Shown piece after piece: positions 56,858-64,000 of a DNA stretch of 64,000 bases. How positions within the stretch are numbered: the stretch's first letter is position 1; every line of letters starts with the position of its first letter. The position numbers and the translations under genes were made by a program. The stretch comes from JABCYV01 sp963729325 (GTDB taxonomy: Bacteria > Acidobacteriota > Terriglobia > Terriglobales > Acidobacteriaceae), in contig CAVSNS010000005.1 in the NCBI GenBank assembly GCA_963729325.1, positions 62,001-126,000 on the forward strand. Direction: 5' to 3'. Below the pieces are notes generated by a model. That model did no database searches, was not told the origin of the DNA, and was given only the letters and a program-made list of their open reading frames with translations.

Positions 56858-57660
56858 AAGTCGCTATCCAGGGGGAAGCCGGTTCATTCAGTCACGAAGC
56901 GGCACGGCGCATGCTACCAGGCTCGGGCATTGTGCCTTGCGCGCGCTCGGCTGAGGTCTTTGACCGCCTGGAGCGTGGTTCGGTCGGAGTTGCGGTGATT
57001 CCCATCGAGAATTCGTTGGCGGGTTCGGTCACCGAGCATTTTGATCTGCTGCTGGCGCGGCAGGTCTTTATCCAGCGAGAATTCCGTCTACGGATCGTAC
57101 ACAACCTGATCGCGGCTCCGGGAGTAAGGAAAAAAGATGTGCGTCGCGTTTATTCTCACCCCATTGCCCTGGAACAATGTCGTGACTTTTTTCACCGGAA
57201 TTCCGCTATTGAAGCCGTCCCCTTCTACGACACCGCGGGCAGCGTAAGACATGTCATCAAGGATGGATTAAAGGACGCGGCAGGTATCGCTGGGCGGCAA
57301 GCAGCCAAAGCGTATGGAGGACGGATTCTCGCAGCCGGTATCGAGGATGACAAGCGGAACTTCACCCGCTTTTTCTTAATCCGCAAGTCACGACGAATCT
57401 TACCGGGCGCGAATAAGACCTCGATTGCGTTCGGTTTGAAGAATATCCCGGGCGCTCTTTTCAAGGCGCTTAGTGTTTTTGCTTTGCGGGATATCAGTCT
57501 GAGCAAGATTGAATCGCGTCCCATGCGCGGCCGGCCTTGGGAGTACGTTTTCTACGTCGATTTCCTTCGCGGCGACGACGAGGCAGCGCGCCGTGCACTC
57601 CGCCATCTGATGGAAGTGGCTGACATGGTTAAGGTGCTTGGGATCTATCCAGCCGCTTGA
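56854..57660 (+). CDS. pheA: Prephenate dehydratase
   Basis: 268 residues, the monofunctional size. It converts prephenate to phenylpyruvate for phenylalanine synthesis. Catalytic domain: AIQGEAGSFSHEAARRML, VAVIPIENSLAGSV, YSHPIALEQCRDFF, YDTAGSVRHVI, AGIAGRQAAKAYGG and the catalytic Thr motif DDKRNFTRFFLI. C-terminal ACT domain (about 190-265): FGLKNIPGALFKALSVFALR and IESRPMRGRPWEYVFYVDF, the phenylalanine-binding GAL and ESRP motifs, so feedback inhibition is likely. It overlaps the GNAT gene upstream by four bases. Confidence 0.93.
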   Translation: MKVAIQGEAGSFSHEAARRMLPGSGIVPCARSAEVFDRLERGSVGVAVIPIENSLAGSVTEHFDLLLARQVFIQREFRLRIVHNLIAAPGVRKKDVRRVYSHPIALEQCRDFFHRNSAIEAVPFYDTAGSVRHVIKDGLKDAAGIAGRQAAKAYGGRILAAGIEDDKRNFTRFFLIRKSRRILPGANKTSIAFGLKNIPGALFKALSVFALRDISLSKIESRPMRGRPWEYVFYVDFLRGDDEAARRALRHLMEVADMVKVLGIYPAA

Positions 57661-57669
57661 GGAGACTTG

Positions 57670-58236
57670 CTACGCTCTGATGCCTCTGGGGAAACGTCGC
57701 CGCAAGGCGCTGACGAAGGCGGAGTCCGCCTTCTCGGAAACCATCTCCAGTGGTGAGAATCCGCGCCACCAAGCCAGCCAGAAAGTCGTCATCAGCAGCG
57801 CAACCGTAATGGCCACGTTGGGCCACGCATTAAGTTGCCATTGTCCCTGCCAGGCCAATTCAATTGGTGAAAAGGGCTTCAGGTACGGAATTGGCCAGGC
57901 GTCGCCGTCCGGTCCACGAGAGCCGAGCAGGTCTTCGAAAAGGTGCAGATGGAAACTTACCAGAGCGAGCAATCCAGTTTTCCATTTTTGCCTGCCCAGA
58001 GCGATCGCCGCAGCGGCGACTACCAAAGCGAACGTCAAAGTATGGAGCGAGTGGTGATAGAGCGAAAACCAAAGCAAGGGATGAGGTGAGTTGCGGGTGA
58101 GGAGCTCAGGGATTATCCCCAGACCATCAACATCGGGCACAACACAGGCGAGGCTGACTAGAGCGCGATCCCTCCGATCCAGGCTGGCGGAGTTGGCGAA
58201 GACCCACCCTGTGAGAAAGTGAGTGACCGGACTCAT
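57670..58236 (-). CDS. Membrane-bound metal-dependent hydrolase-like protein (YdjM/DUF457 family)
   Basis: 188 residues with about four hydrophobic helices. Conserved metal-site motifs are visible: SPVTHFLTGWVFA near the start, VPDVDGLG, YHHSLHTLTFALV and FHLHLFEDLLGS. The family is annotated as membrane-bound metal-dependent hydrolase (COG1988-like); its substrate is not established. Convergent with pheA (9-bp gap). A 14-bp gap separates it from the Rieske gene upstream on the same strand, so it may belong to that operon. Confidence 0.8.
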   Translation of the reverse strand: MSPVTHFLTGWVFANSASLDRRDRALVSLACVVPDVDGLGIIPELLTRNSPHPLLWFSLYHHSLHTLTFALVVAAAAIALGRQKWKTGLLALVSFHLHLFEDLLGSRGPDGDAWPIPYLKPFSPIELAWQGQWQLNAWPNVAITVALLMTTFWLAWWRGFSPLEMVSEKADSAFVSALRRRFPRGIRA

Positions 58237-58250
58237 GGTTTGGGTTGGCC

Positions 58251-58559
58251 CTACACCTCGATCATTACGTCACCGTTCTCGACTTTTAGGGGATACACGG
58301 CGACCCTGGCGTTGGGATTGTGAGCGGCTTCGCCGGTTTTCGGGTCGTATTGCCAGCCGTGCCAGGGGCAGACCAGCTTGTTTCCTTCGATCATGCCCTG
58401 CCCGAGCGGGCCACCGCGGTGCAGGCAGACGTTGTCCATTGCGCTGATAGTGCCGTTGACGTTGGCCACGCAAACGACTCTATCGCCCAGCGGAATTTCT
58501 TTGGCCTCGCCTTCAGCCGGGAGTTCGGATTGAGTGGTGAGTTTGACGAAGTTCGCCAT
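58251..58559 (-). CDS. Rieske [2Fe-2S] ferredoxin-like protein
   Basis: 102 residues. The cluster motifs are CLHRGGPLG (C-x-H) and CPWHGW (C-x-x-H), at normal spacing (15-17 residues between). Small soluble Rieske proteins of this size act as electron carriers for oxygenases or, as NirD-type subunits, in nitrite reduction. The start at 58559 has a good AGGAAGG site 6 bases upstream. A longer open frame joins this gene to nuoB, but that joining is caused by a frame break in nuoB (see that entry), so I call two genes 64 bp apart. Confidence 0.87.
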   Translation of the reverse strand: MANFVKLTTQSELPAEGEAKEIPLGDRVVCVANVNGTISAMDNVCLHRGGPLGQGMIEGNKLVCPWHGWQYDPKTGEAAHNPNARVAVYPLKVENGDVMIEV

Positions 58560-58623
58560 GAAGACCTTCCTGCGCATCGAACAGGTCTTTGGGCTGATAG
58601 CTGATGACCTAGACCTGACACCT

Positions 58624-59183
58624 ACTTTGGCTGCAGCGTCTGCGCAATCATGACCTGGCGTTTGAAATTCTCTACCATGTTCGAGGTCTAGCCGAACTTC
58701 CGTGGGCTTTTTCGCCAGCGACATTTGATCGATCTTGTCCTGCAGTTTGAGCAGCGCGTAAAAAAGATTCTCGGGACGCGGGGGACAGCCAATCACGTAG
58801 ACATCGGTGGGTACGATTTTGTCCACGCCCTGCAGCACGGCATAAGTATTAAATGGGCCGCCCACCGAGGAGCACGCACCCATGGAGATTACCCACTTGG
58901 GATCAGGCATCTGGTCGTAGATACGCTTCACCACCGGCGCCATCTTCAAAGTGACGGTTCCTGCGACGATCATCAGATCGCTCTGTCGCGGGCTGGGACG
59001 AAAAACCTCCGAGCCAAAGCGCGCAATATCAAAACGCGCTGTCGAAGACGCGATCATCTCGATGGCGCAGCAAGCCAAGCCGAACGTCATGGGCCACACC
59101 GCCGACTTGCGCGCCCAGTTGAAGACGTAGTCTACCGTGGTAATCAGGAAATTCTTTTCAAACTTGTTTTGCAGCCAGCCCAT
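58624..59183 (-). CDS. nuoB: NADH-quinone oxidoreductase subunit B, reading frame broken near its end
   Basis: Complex I subunit holding the N2 iron-sulfur cluster that passes electrons to quinone. Start MGWLQNKFEKNFLITTVDYV at 59183. The cluster cysteines are in FGLACCAIEMI, MGACSSVGG and VIGCPPRPE, together with the family motif SEVFRPSPRQSDLMIVAG. After KPTEVRLDLE the open frame runs on into the Rieske gene, but another frame gives a natural NuoB end (MVENFKRQVMIAQTLQPK, stop at 58624). Loss of two A within a short run at about 58681-58684 explains this. The corrected protein is about 187 residues. Other nuo genes are not in the window. Confidence 0.9.
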
Positions 59184-59479
59184 GAGCGCCCTCGGAACCC
59201 CACAACGTATCGGCCGCCGGCCCACTGGGATATGGCTAGCTTGCCGATGACATTTCAGTCTAGGGTCGGATAGAACGAGTGTCAATGTTTACCGCGCTAC
59301 TCGCTTCGGGCTTCGCCCTCCGCCTCGTTTCGGCACGGCCGTCCGGTCGTCAGCACCTCGAAAGAGTAACCGCGCTGCCCTTGGAGAAACTTCGAGGTTG
59401 CCGGAGAGGAAGCTCATCAGATACAACTAAGGAATCCCGGTTAACGCTCACGCCCGGCCAGCCGGACTTAATCCTTCGC

Positions 59480-60808
59480 ATGACCAATGCCACCACTAGT
59501 CCGCCGATGCGCGTCAAAGCGCTTAGCACACGCGGCCGCTGGTGGGCCCAGGCGCGCACTTCTTTTTTCTGGATGGTGGTGATCGCCCTGGTTCTGAGGC
59601 TGGCGTTGATCGTGATCGGGCACACCTATAAGTTCCGCACTAGTGATAGTGATTTCAGTTTCGGCTGGGAAATGGGACGCATCGGACGTTCCCTCGCTAC
59701 CGGTCAGGGCTTTAGCAATCCTTTTGATGAAACTACCGGGCCGACGGCTTGGGAACCTCCGCTGTATCCGTTTCTGATCGCCGGCGTTTTTAGAGTTTTT
59801 GGAGTTTACAGTTACGGTTCGGCCCTAGCACTGCTGGCGATCAACAGCGTCTTTTCCGCTCTAACCTGCGTCCCGATTTTCCTGATCACAAAGCAATGTT
59901 TCAGCGAGAAGGTCGCGGTCTGGTCGGCCTGGACGTGGGCACTTTTGCCGTCGGTAATGTACTGGTGCACCCGCTGGGTGTGGGAAACTAGCCTCGCAAC
60001 GCTATTGCTGACGGTGATTTTCTGGGTCACCCTGACTTTGGCGGAAAGAGATGGGTTGAGACCATGGCTCGAGTTGGGTGCCCTATGGGGCATTGCCGCG
60101 CTCACTAATACCACGCTGCTGTCGTTCCTGCCGGTGTCTGGGTTGTGGGGGTGGTACCAGCGTCGGAAACGCGGTAAGAGTTCATGGACCGGATTGCTCG
60201 TGGCTTCGCTGATGTTCGCGGCTTGCATCGCCCCGTGGCTGATTCGCAATGAGCGTACGTTCGGACAATTTGTTTTTCTCCGGTCCAACTTTGGTGCGGA
60301 GCTGCGTCTGGGAAATGGCCCGGGAGCCGCTGGCGTCTGGATGGAGTATCTACATCCGACTCAAAACGTTTTCCAGATGCGGCGCTACCGCGAGTTGGGT
60401 GAGATTGGCTATGTGGCCGAGCGCAAACGGGAGGCGTTGGCCTTCATTCGCGATGACTATGCTCGTTTCGCCGAGCTCAGCCTAAAGCGGTTCATCTATT
60501 ACTGGGCAGGAGTTCCCCGATTGTCGGAAAGCCCCATACTAGCTCCGTTCAAGAATTCGCTGTTCCTGGCCTCTTCCGTGCTGGCATTCTGGGGGTTGGG
60601 ACGCGCGCTGCGCAGACGTCGGCCGGGGGCGTGGTTGTTCGTCTGGCTGATCCTGTCCTATCCAGCGGTGTACTACTTCGTCTTCCCACATCCTCGTTAC
60701 AGACATCCGATCGAGCCCGAACTCGGAATTCTAATCATATACGTGATTTCAGAAGCAGAATTGCGGAAACAGAGATCGCAAAGCCTGCCCACACCTCCTC
60801 GTCTCTGA
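59480..60808 (+). CDS. Membrane glycosyltransferase (ArnT/PMT-like, GT-C fold)
   Basis: About 443 residues from ATG 59480 (the frame is open to 59279, but those residues look non-coding). It has nine or more helices. The GT-C signature is in the first loop: after helix 1 (FFWMVVIALVLRLALIVIGH) comes DSDFSFGWEMGRIGRSLATG, then NPFDETTGPTAWEPPLYPFL, a D-x-x-Y/W-like loop with a conserved acidic residue and EPPLYP. Later MYWCTRWVWETSLATLLLT and YYFVFPHPRYRHPIEPELG, the last a conserved HPRYRHP motif of these transferases. It probably moves a sugar from polyprenyl phosphate to lipid or protein outside the membrane. Confidence 0.85.
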   Translation: MTNATTSPPMRVKALSTRGRWWAQARTSFFWMVVIALVLRLALIVIGHTYKFRTSDSDFSFGWEMGRIGRSLATGQGFSNPFDETTGPTAWEPPLYPFLIAGVFRVFGVYSYGSALALLAINSVFSALTCVPIFLITKQCFSEKVAVWSAWTWALLPSVMYWCTRWVWETSLATLLLTVIFWVTLTLAERDGLRPWLELGALWGIAALTNTTLLSFLPVSGLWGWYQRRKRGKSSWTGLLVASLMFAACIAPWLIRNERTFGQFVFLRSNFGAELRLGNGPGAAGVWMEYLHPTQNVFQMRRYRELGEIGYVAERKREALAFIRDDYARFAELSLKRFIYYWAGVPRLSESPILAPFKNSLFLASSVLAFWGLGRALRRRRPGAWLFVWLILSYPAVYYFVFPHPRYRHPIEPELGILIIYVISEAELRKQRSQSLPTPPRL

Positions 60809-60934
60809 CGCACTGCCTAGCCACCCGGCCAGAGCTACCTAGCCATCTGGCGGATGCGCCGCTTCCATAAATTCCGCAATGATGAAGTCGGCATGATCAC
60901 AAACGGTCTTGTCAGTTCGGTCAAGGAGAATGAA

Positions 60935-61852
60935 ATGTCAGATTCAAAAATTGGCAGCTTTTCGCAAGAACTCGCCGCGGCGGCAGAGCGCGCGGGAACA
61001 TCAGTAGTCGCGGTGGGAGCAAGGCCGCGTCTACCTTCGAGCGGAATCCATTGGCGTAAGGGAGTGGTGGTGACAGCGCACCACACGATCAGACGGGAGG
61101 ATGATATTCACATTCTCGCGCCGGGAGGGAAGCGCGTCGCTGCAAAATTGGCGGGACGCGATCCGGGTACCGACCTGGCGATCTTAAAGCTTGAATCCGA
61201 GGATGGGCTTGCAGTTCCCCAATTCGCGGATGCCACCGGCGTGAAGCTTGCCCACTTCGTGCTCGCGCTGGGACGCAGCCGGGGAGGGAGTCTGGTGGCC
61301 AGCGCAGGAATCATCGGAGGTCTGGGCGGCGAATGGCGTACCTGGCGCGGCGGACGAGTGGATCAGAACATCCGGCTTGATCTCGCGCTTTACCCGGGAT
61401 TCTCCGGAGGGCCGCTGGTCAACGTTGAAGGCAAAGTCGTGGGCGTGAACACTAATGGCTTGGGCAGGGGCCGGGCGGTAACAATCCCAGTTTCAACCGT
61501 GAACCGGACGGTCGACGAGTTGCTCGAGAAAGGCCACATTGCTCGTCCCTATCTTGGGCTGGCGATGCAGCCGGTCGCCATCCCCGAAAATCTGCGAGGC
61601 AAGTTGAAGTCCAGTGCAACCAGCGGATTGATGGTCCTGCATGTCGAACCGAGTGGCCCAGCCGACAAAGCCGGAATCGTTCTGGGAGATGTGATCGTCG
61701 AATTACAGGGGAAGGCAGCTTTGGATACGGACAACATCCAGGAGTTGCTGGCCTCAGCGAAGATCGGCGACAGTATCTCAGCGGGCGTGTTGCGCGCCGG
61801 AACGCTGTTGCAGATCGCGGTCAATCTGGGTGAACGACCCGCGAGGCAGTAA
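60935..61852 (+). CDS. HtrA/DegP-like serine protease without signal peptide
   Basis: About 305 residues from ATG 60935, which has AAGGAG 7 bases upstream. The trypsin-like domain has His in VVTAHHTIRRE, Asp in GTDLAILKL and Ser in YPGFSGGPLVNVEG, so the triad is complete. A PDZ domain follows (about 225-300: YLGLAMQPVAIPENL, SGPADKAGIVLGDVIVELQG). Unlike typical HtrA there is no export signal or transmembrane helix at the N-terminus, so the enzyme appears cytoplasmic. It is followed 3 bp later by a LuxR-type regulator gene, suggesting co-regulation. Confidence 0.87.
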   Translation: MSDSKIGSFSQELAAAAERAGTSVVAVGARPRLPSSGIHWRKGVVVTAHHTIRREDDIHILAPGGKRVAAKLAGRDPGTDLAILKLESEDGLAVPQFADATGVKLAHFVLALGRSRGGSLVASAGIIGGLGGEWRTWRGGRVDQNIRLDLALYPGFSGGPLVNVEGKVVGVNTNGLGRGRAVTIPVSTVNRTVDELLEKGHIARPYLGLAMQPVAIPENLRGKLKSSATSGLMVLHVEPSGPADKAGIVLGDVIVELQGKAALDTDNIQELLASAKIGDSISAGVLRAGTLLQIAVNLGERPARQ

Positions 61853-61855
61853 TTA

Positions 61856-62544
61856 GTGATGAGACAAAACGGAGGCAGCGTCATTCGTGTGGTGCTGGCT
61901 GCTGTCTCCGCGGTGCGCCGCGCCGGGCTGGAGGCGATGATTGCAAAAGCGACGTCGCTGAAGCTGGTTGGAAGTTTTCAAAGCACGCGAACCATCGCCT
62001 CGCATCTCGCGGACTTGCAGCCAGATGTGATTGTGCTGGACGTAGCAGGACAATGATCTCGTCAGTAACAATTTTGATCTGGAACGGGAATATTCCCGGT
62101 GCTTCTATCGCTTCATTAAGCGCGCTGGTTTACCGGTTGTTGTCCTGGTCGATGAACCTACCTCGGATTGGACAGCGCATGCGTTGCGAGTCTGGCGTGA
62201 AAGCGATCTTGCCAAGGGACAGCGAGATGGATGAGATCCTACCGGCAATTCAGGCTGCATACGCAGGGCTGGTGCTACTCGATCCCGAAGTTACGCAGAA
62301 CCTCGCAGCGCGCGTCCGGCCGAGCAACGGCTTTACGGCTGCCCCAGAAGATCTCACTCCGCGCGAAATTGAAGTGTTGCGCATGCTGGCCGAGGGACTT
62401 GGAAATCGGGAAATGGCATCCCGACTGGGAATTTCCGATCACACCGTCAAATTTCACGTCAGCTCCATCCTGGACAAGCTTGGGGCGGCGACCCGCACCG
62501 AAGCTGTGACCCTGGGAATCCGTATGGGGTTGATCTTGCTTTGA
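61856..62544 (+). CDS. NarL/LuxR-type response regulator, reading frame broken twice
   Basis: The start is GTG 61856 or ATG 61859. First frame: RVVLAAVSAVRRAGLEAMIA to DLQPDVIVLDV (receiver with phospho-Asp). Second frame (about 62050-62200): FYRFIKRAGLPVVVLVDEPT, the rest of the receiver. Third frame: GVKAILPRDSEMDEILPAIQ, then the HTH domain LTPREIEVLRMLAEGLGNRE, MASRLGISDHTVKFHVSSIL and DKLGAATRTEAV. Breaks are near 62050 and 62195. The joined protein is about 230 residues, the usual size. No histidine kinase is next to it; it follows the cytoplasmic HtrA-like protease with a 3-bp gap, an arrangement that suggests they act together. Confidence 0.85.
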
Positions 62545-62561
62545 TGAGTCCTGCTCGAGAG

Positions 62562-64000
62562 TTAGAACTTGCGCGAGTGTTCCTTCGCCCAGCGCTCTAT
62601 AACAACCTTTTCTTCGGTATAGAACTCAATCGAATCGCGGCCTTGCCCATGCAGGATGCCGAAGAAGCTGTCTTTCCATCCGCTGAATGGGAAGTACGCC
62701 ATGGGCGCAGCTACTCCAATGTTGATGCCAATATTTCCGGCGGGCGCTTCGTAGCGAAAACGGCGCGCTGCAGCGCCACTCGAGGTGAAGAGCGAAGCCT
62801 GGTTGCCATACGGACTGCGCTCCAGGAACGCCAACGCTTCATCCATGTCGTTGGCGTGAATCAGACTCAAGACCGGACCGAAGATTTCGGTGTCGGCCAG
62901 TTCGCTGTTGGCCGGGACGTTGTCGAGAATGGTGGGCTTTACGAAGTTTCCCGACTCGTATTTCGGAATTTTCGAATTGCGGCCATCGAGCAGAATTTTT
63001 GCGCCCTGTTTTTCACCGACTGCGATCAAAGATTCAACCCGCGACTTGCTTTGCGGCGATATTACCGGGCCCATCTGCACGCCTTGATCGAGGCCATTCC
63101 CAACCCGGAGCGATGCGGCAGCCTCGGTAATCGAGTCGCGGAACGTTTTTTGCGCCTCGCCGATGGTCACGGCAACAGAGACTGCCAGGCATCGCTGGCC
63201 CGCGCAACCAAAGGCGCTATCGTTGATTATTTGCGTAGCCATCTGCATGTCGGCATCGGGGAGCACGATGACGTGATTCTTGGCGCCGCCCTGGCATTGC
63301 GCGCGCTTCCCATTCGCTCCCGCCCGCGCATAAACATACTTCGCCACCGGCGTCGAACCCACAAAGCTGATGGCGCGAACCTTGGGATGATCAAGCAGCG
63401 CATTGACCACGGCCTTGCCGCCGTTTACCAGGTTGACCACGCCTTTGGGCAGTCCAGTCTGATCCAATAATTCAAAGGTCCGCCTCATCGTGAGCGGGAC
63501 GCGCTCGGATGGCTTCAGAACAAAAGTGTTTCCCGTCGCAATCGCGTACGGGCAGGAACCAGAACGGAATCATCCCGGGGAAATTGAAGGGAACGATGGC
63601 AGCGACGACCCCGAGCGGCTGGCGGATCATCATCTCATCGATGCCGCGAGCCACGTCTTCCAGGTTATAGCCTTGCATCATCATGGGGGTGCCGCAGGCC
63701 ACTTCGACGTTCTCGATGGCGCGGCGAAACTCGGCCTTTGCTTCGGTGAATGTTTTCCCGTTTTCTTGGGTGATGATGCGGCTCAGTTCGTCGACATGAT
63801 CTTCCAAAAGCTGCTTCAACTTGAACAGCGGCTGAATACGATCTTCGGGAGGCGTCCGCCGCCACTCCGGAAAGGCAGCAGCAGCGGCCTCGACCGCGGC
63901 GTCAACCTCGGCGGCGTCGGAAAGCGGAGTCTGGGCGATGGTCTCTCCGGTGGCGGGGTTGGTGACGTCGATCCACTCGCCAGCTCTCGATTCAGCCCAG
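62562..64000 (-). CDS. mmsA: Methylmalonate-semialdehyde dehydrogenase (CoA-acylating), partial, reading frame broken once
   Basis: Oxidises malonate/methylmalonate semialdehyde to acetyl- or propionyl-CoA in valine and inositol breakdown. The gene enters from the right edge (its N-terminus lies beyond 64000). The first frame gives EWIDVTNPATGETIAQTPLS, GYNLEDVARGIDEMM and QPLGVVAAIVPFNFPGMIPF. The second gives ATGNTFVLKPSERVP, GGKAVVNALLDHPKVRAISF, GGAKNHVIVLPDADM, the catalytic-Cys region AFGCAGQRCLAVS and FGPVLSLIHANDMDEAL, ending FTEEKVV-like (FYTEEKVVIERW). The break is at 63550-63552, explained by one extra G in the GGG run. About 480 residues are visible. MmsA members, unlike other aldehyde dehydrogenases, need CoA. 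Confidence 0.9.

Noticed and set aside
58251..59285. NuoB-Rieske fusion protein
   Set aside because: A natural NuoB end exists in another frame and the Rieske gene has its own start; the fusion needs a two-base loss in nuoB.
62541..63470. 309-residue open frame antisense to mmsA
   Set aside because: mmsA on the minus strand has clear family motifs; the antisense frame has none.
1..64000. CRISPR array, prophage or defence island
   Set aside because: No regularly spaced repeats, integrase, cas, restriction-modification or toxin-antitoxin genes could be identified.

Overview
The window looks like chromosome from a soil-type member of the Acidobacteriota, probably class Terriglobia. This is inferred from gene content and family style. 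There is a DUF1501/DUF1800 pair, a FecR protein with a DUF6600-like region, acidobacterial-style TPR and glycine-zipper proteins, an MlaE/MlaF-type transporter, and three genes of the futalosine menaquinone route (mqnA, mqnC, mqnD). The DNA is moderately GC-rich and densely coded on both strands. I see no prophage, integrative element, CRISPR array or rRNA.

Layout. 0.1-11.4 kb (minus strand): FecR/DUF6600 protein, Lon protease preceded by an HspR/HAIR-like inverted repeat, the DUF1501/DUF1800 pair, a GAF/HD-GYP protein and a secreted TPR protein. 11.5-22 kb: HAD hydrolase, an M49-like metallopeptidase, then a minus-strand block with mqnD, bioY, a small membrane ORF, an M24 peptidase, a GT2 glycosyltransferase, a tRNA gene on the plus strand, mqnC, a VTT-type membrane protein and mqnA. 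21.9-26 kb (plus): dprA, a four-helix-bundle (23S IVS-type) gene flanked by inverted repeats, and topA. 26.1-27.1 kb: a 5'-truncated group II intron with its reverse transcriptase. 27.1-33.6 kb: a hypothetical gene, mlaF, mlaE, and an NtrC-type regulator with its large PDZ-containing histidine kinase. 34-40.2 kb (plus): alpha/beta hydrolase, DedA, DUF58, glycine-zipper, CBS, seven-helix membrane protein and a 47-residue exported peptide. 40.3-50.4 kb: YyaL-type thioredoxin-fold protein, a b561-like membrane protein next to a YceI protein, M20 peptidase, hydrolase, glycerate kinase, TPR protein, MBL hydrolase and a beta-hydroxyacid dehydrogenase. 50.5-64 kb: desaturase, an OmpR-type two-component pair, Ig/beta-propeller lipoprotein, GNAT and pheA, a Rieske protein and nuoB, a membrane glycosyltransferase, an HtrA-like protease with a LuxR-type regulator, and mmsA running off the right edge.

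The dominant property of this sequence is the number of reading-frame breaks. At least 17 loci are split by one or more single-base (occasionally two-base) shifts. They include lon, topA, nuoB, mqnC and mmsA, which a free-living cell would hardly lose together. Where I could place the break, it is often an extra or missing base in a short homopolymer, and the protein on both sides stays well conserved. The simplest reading is uncorrected indel error in the assembly, so I give each such locus as one gene across its fragments. One apparent fusion (NuoB-Rieske) disappears once its break is taken into account.

How the genes work together: mqnA, mqnC and mqnD supply menaquinone for a respiratory chain that includes complex I (nuoB). 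The b561-like/YceI pair may be a membrane redox and lipid-binding module. MlaE/MlaF, DedA-type proteins, the desaturase and glycosyltransferases concern the envelope. Lon, HtrA, M24, M20 and M49 peptidases handle protein turnover. I found no convincing new defence or mobile system. The best leads are the HAIR-like operator at lon, the b561/YceI pair, the inverted-repeat-flanked IVS-type gene and two small membrane or exported peptides.
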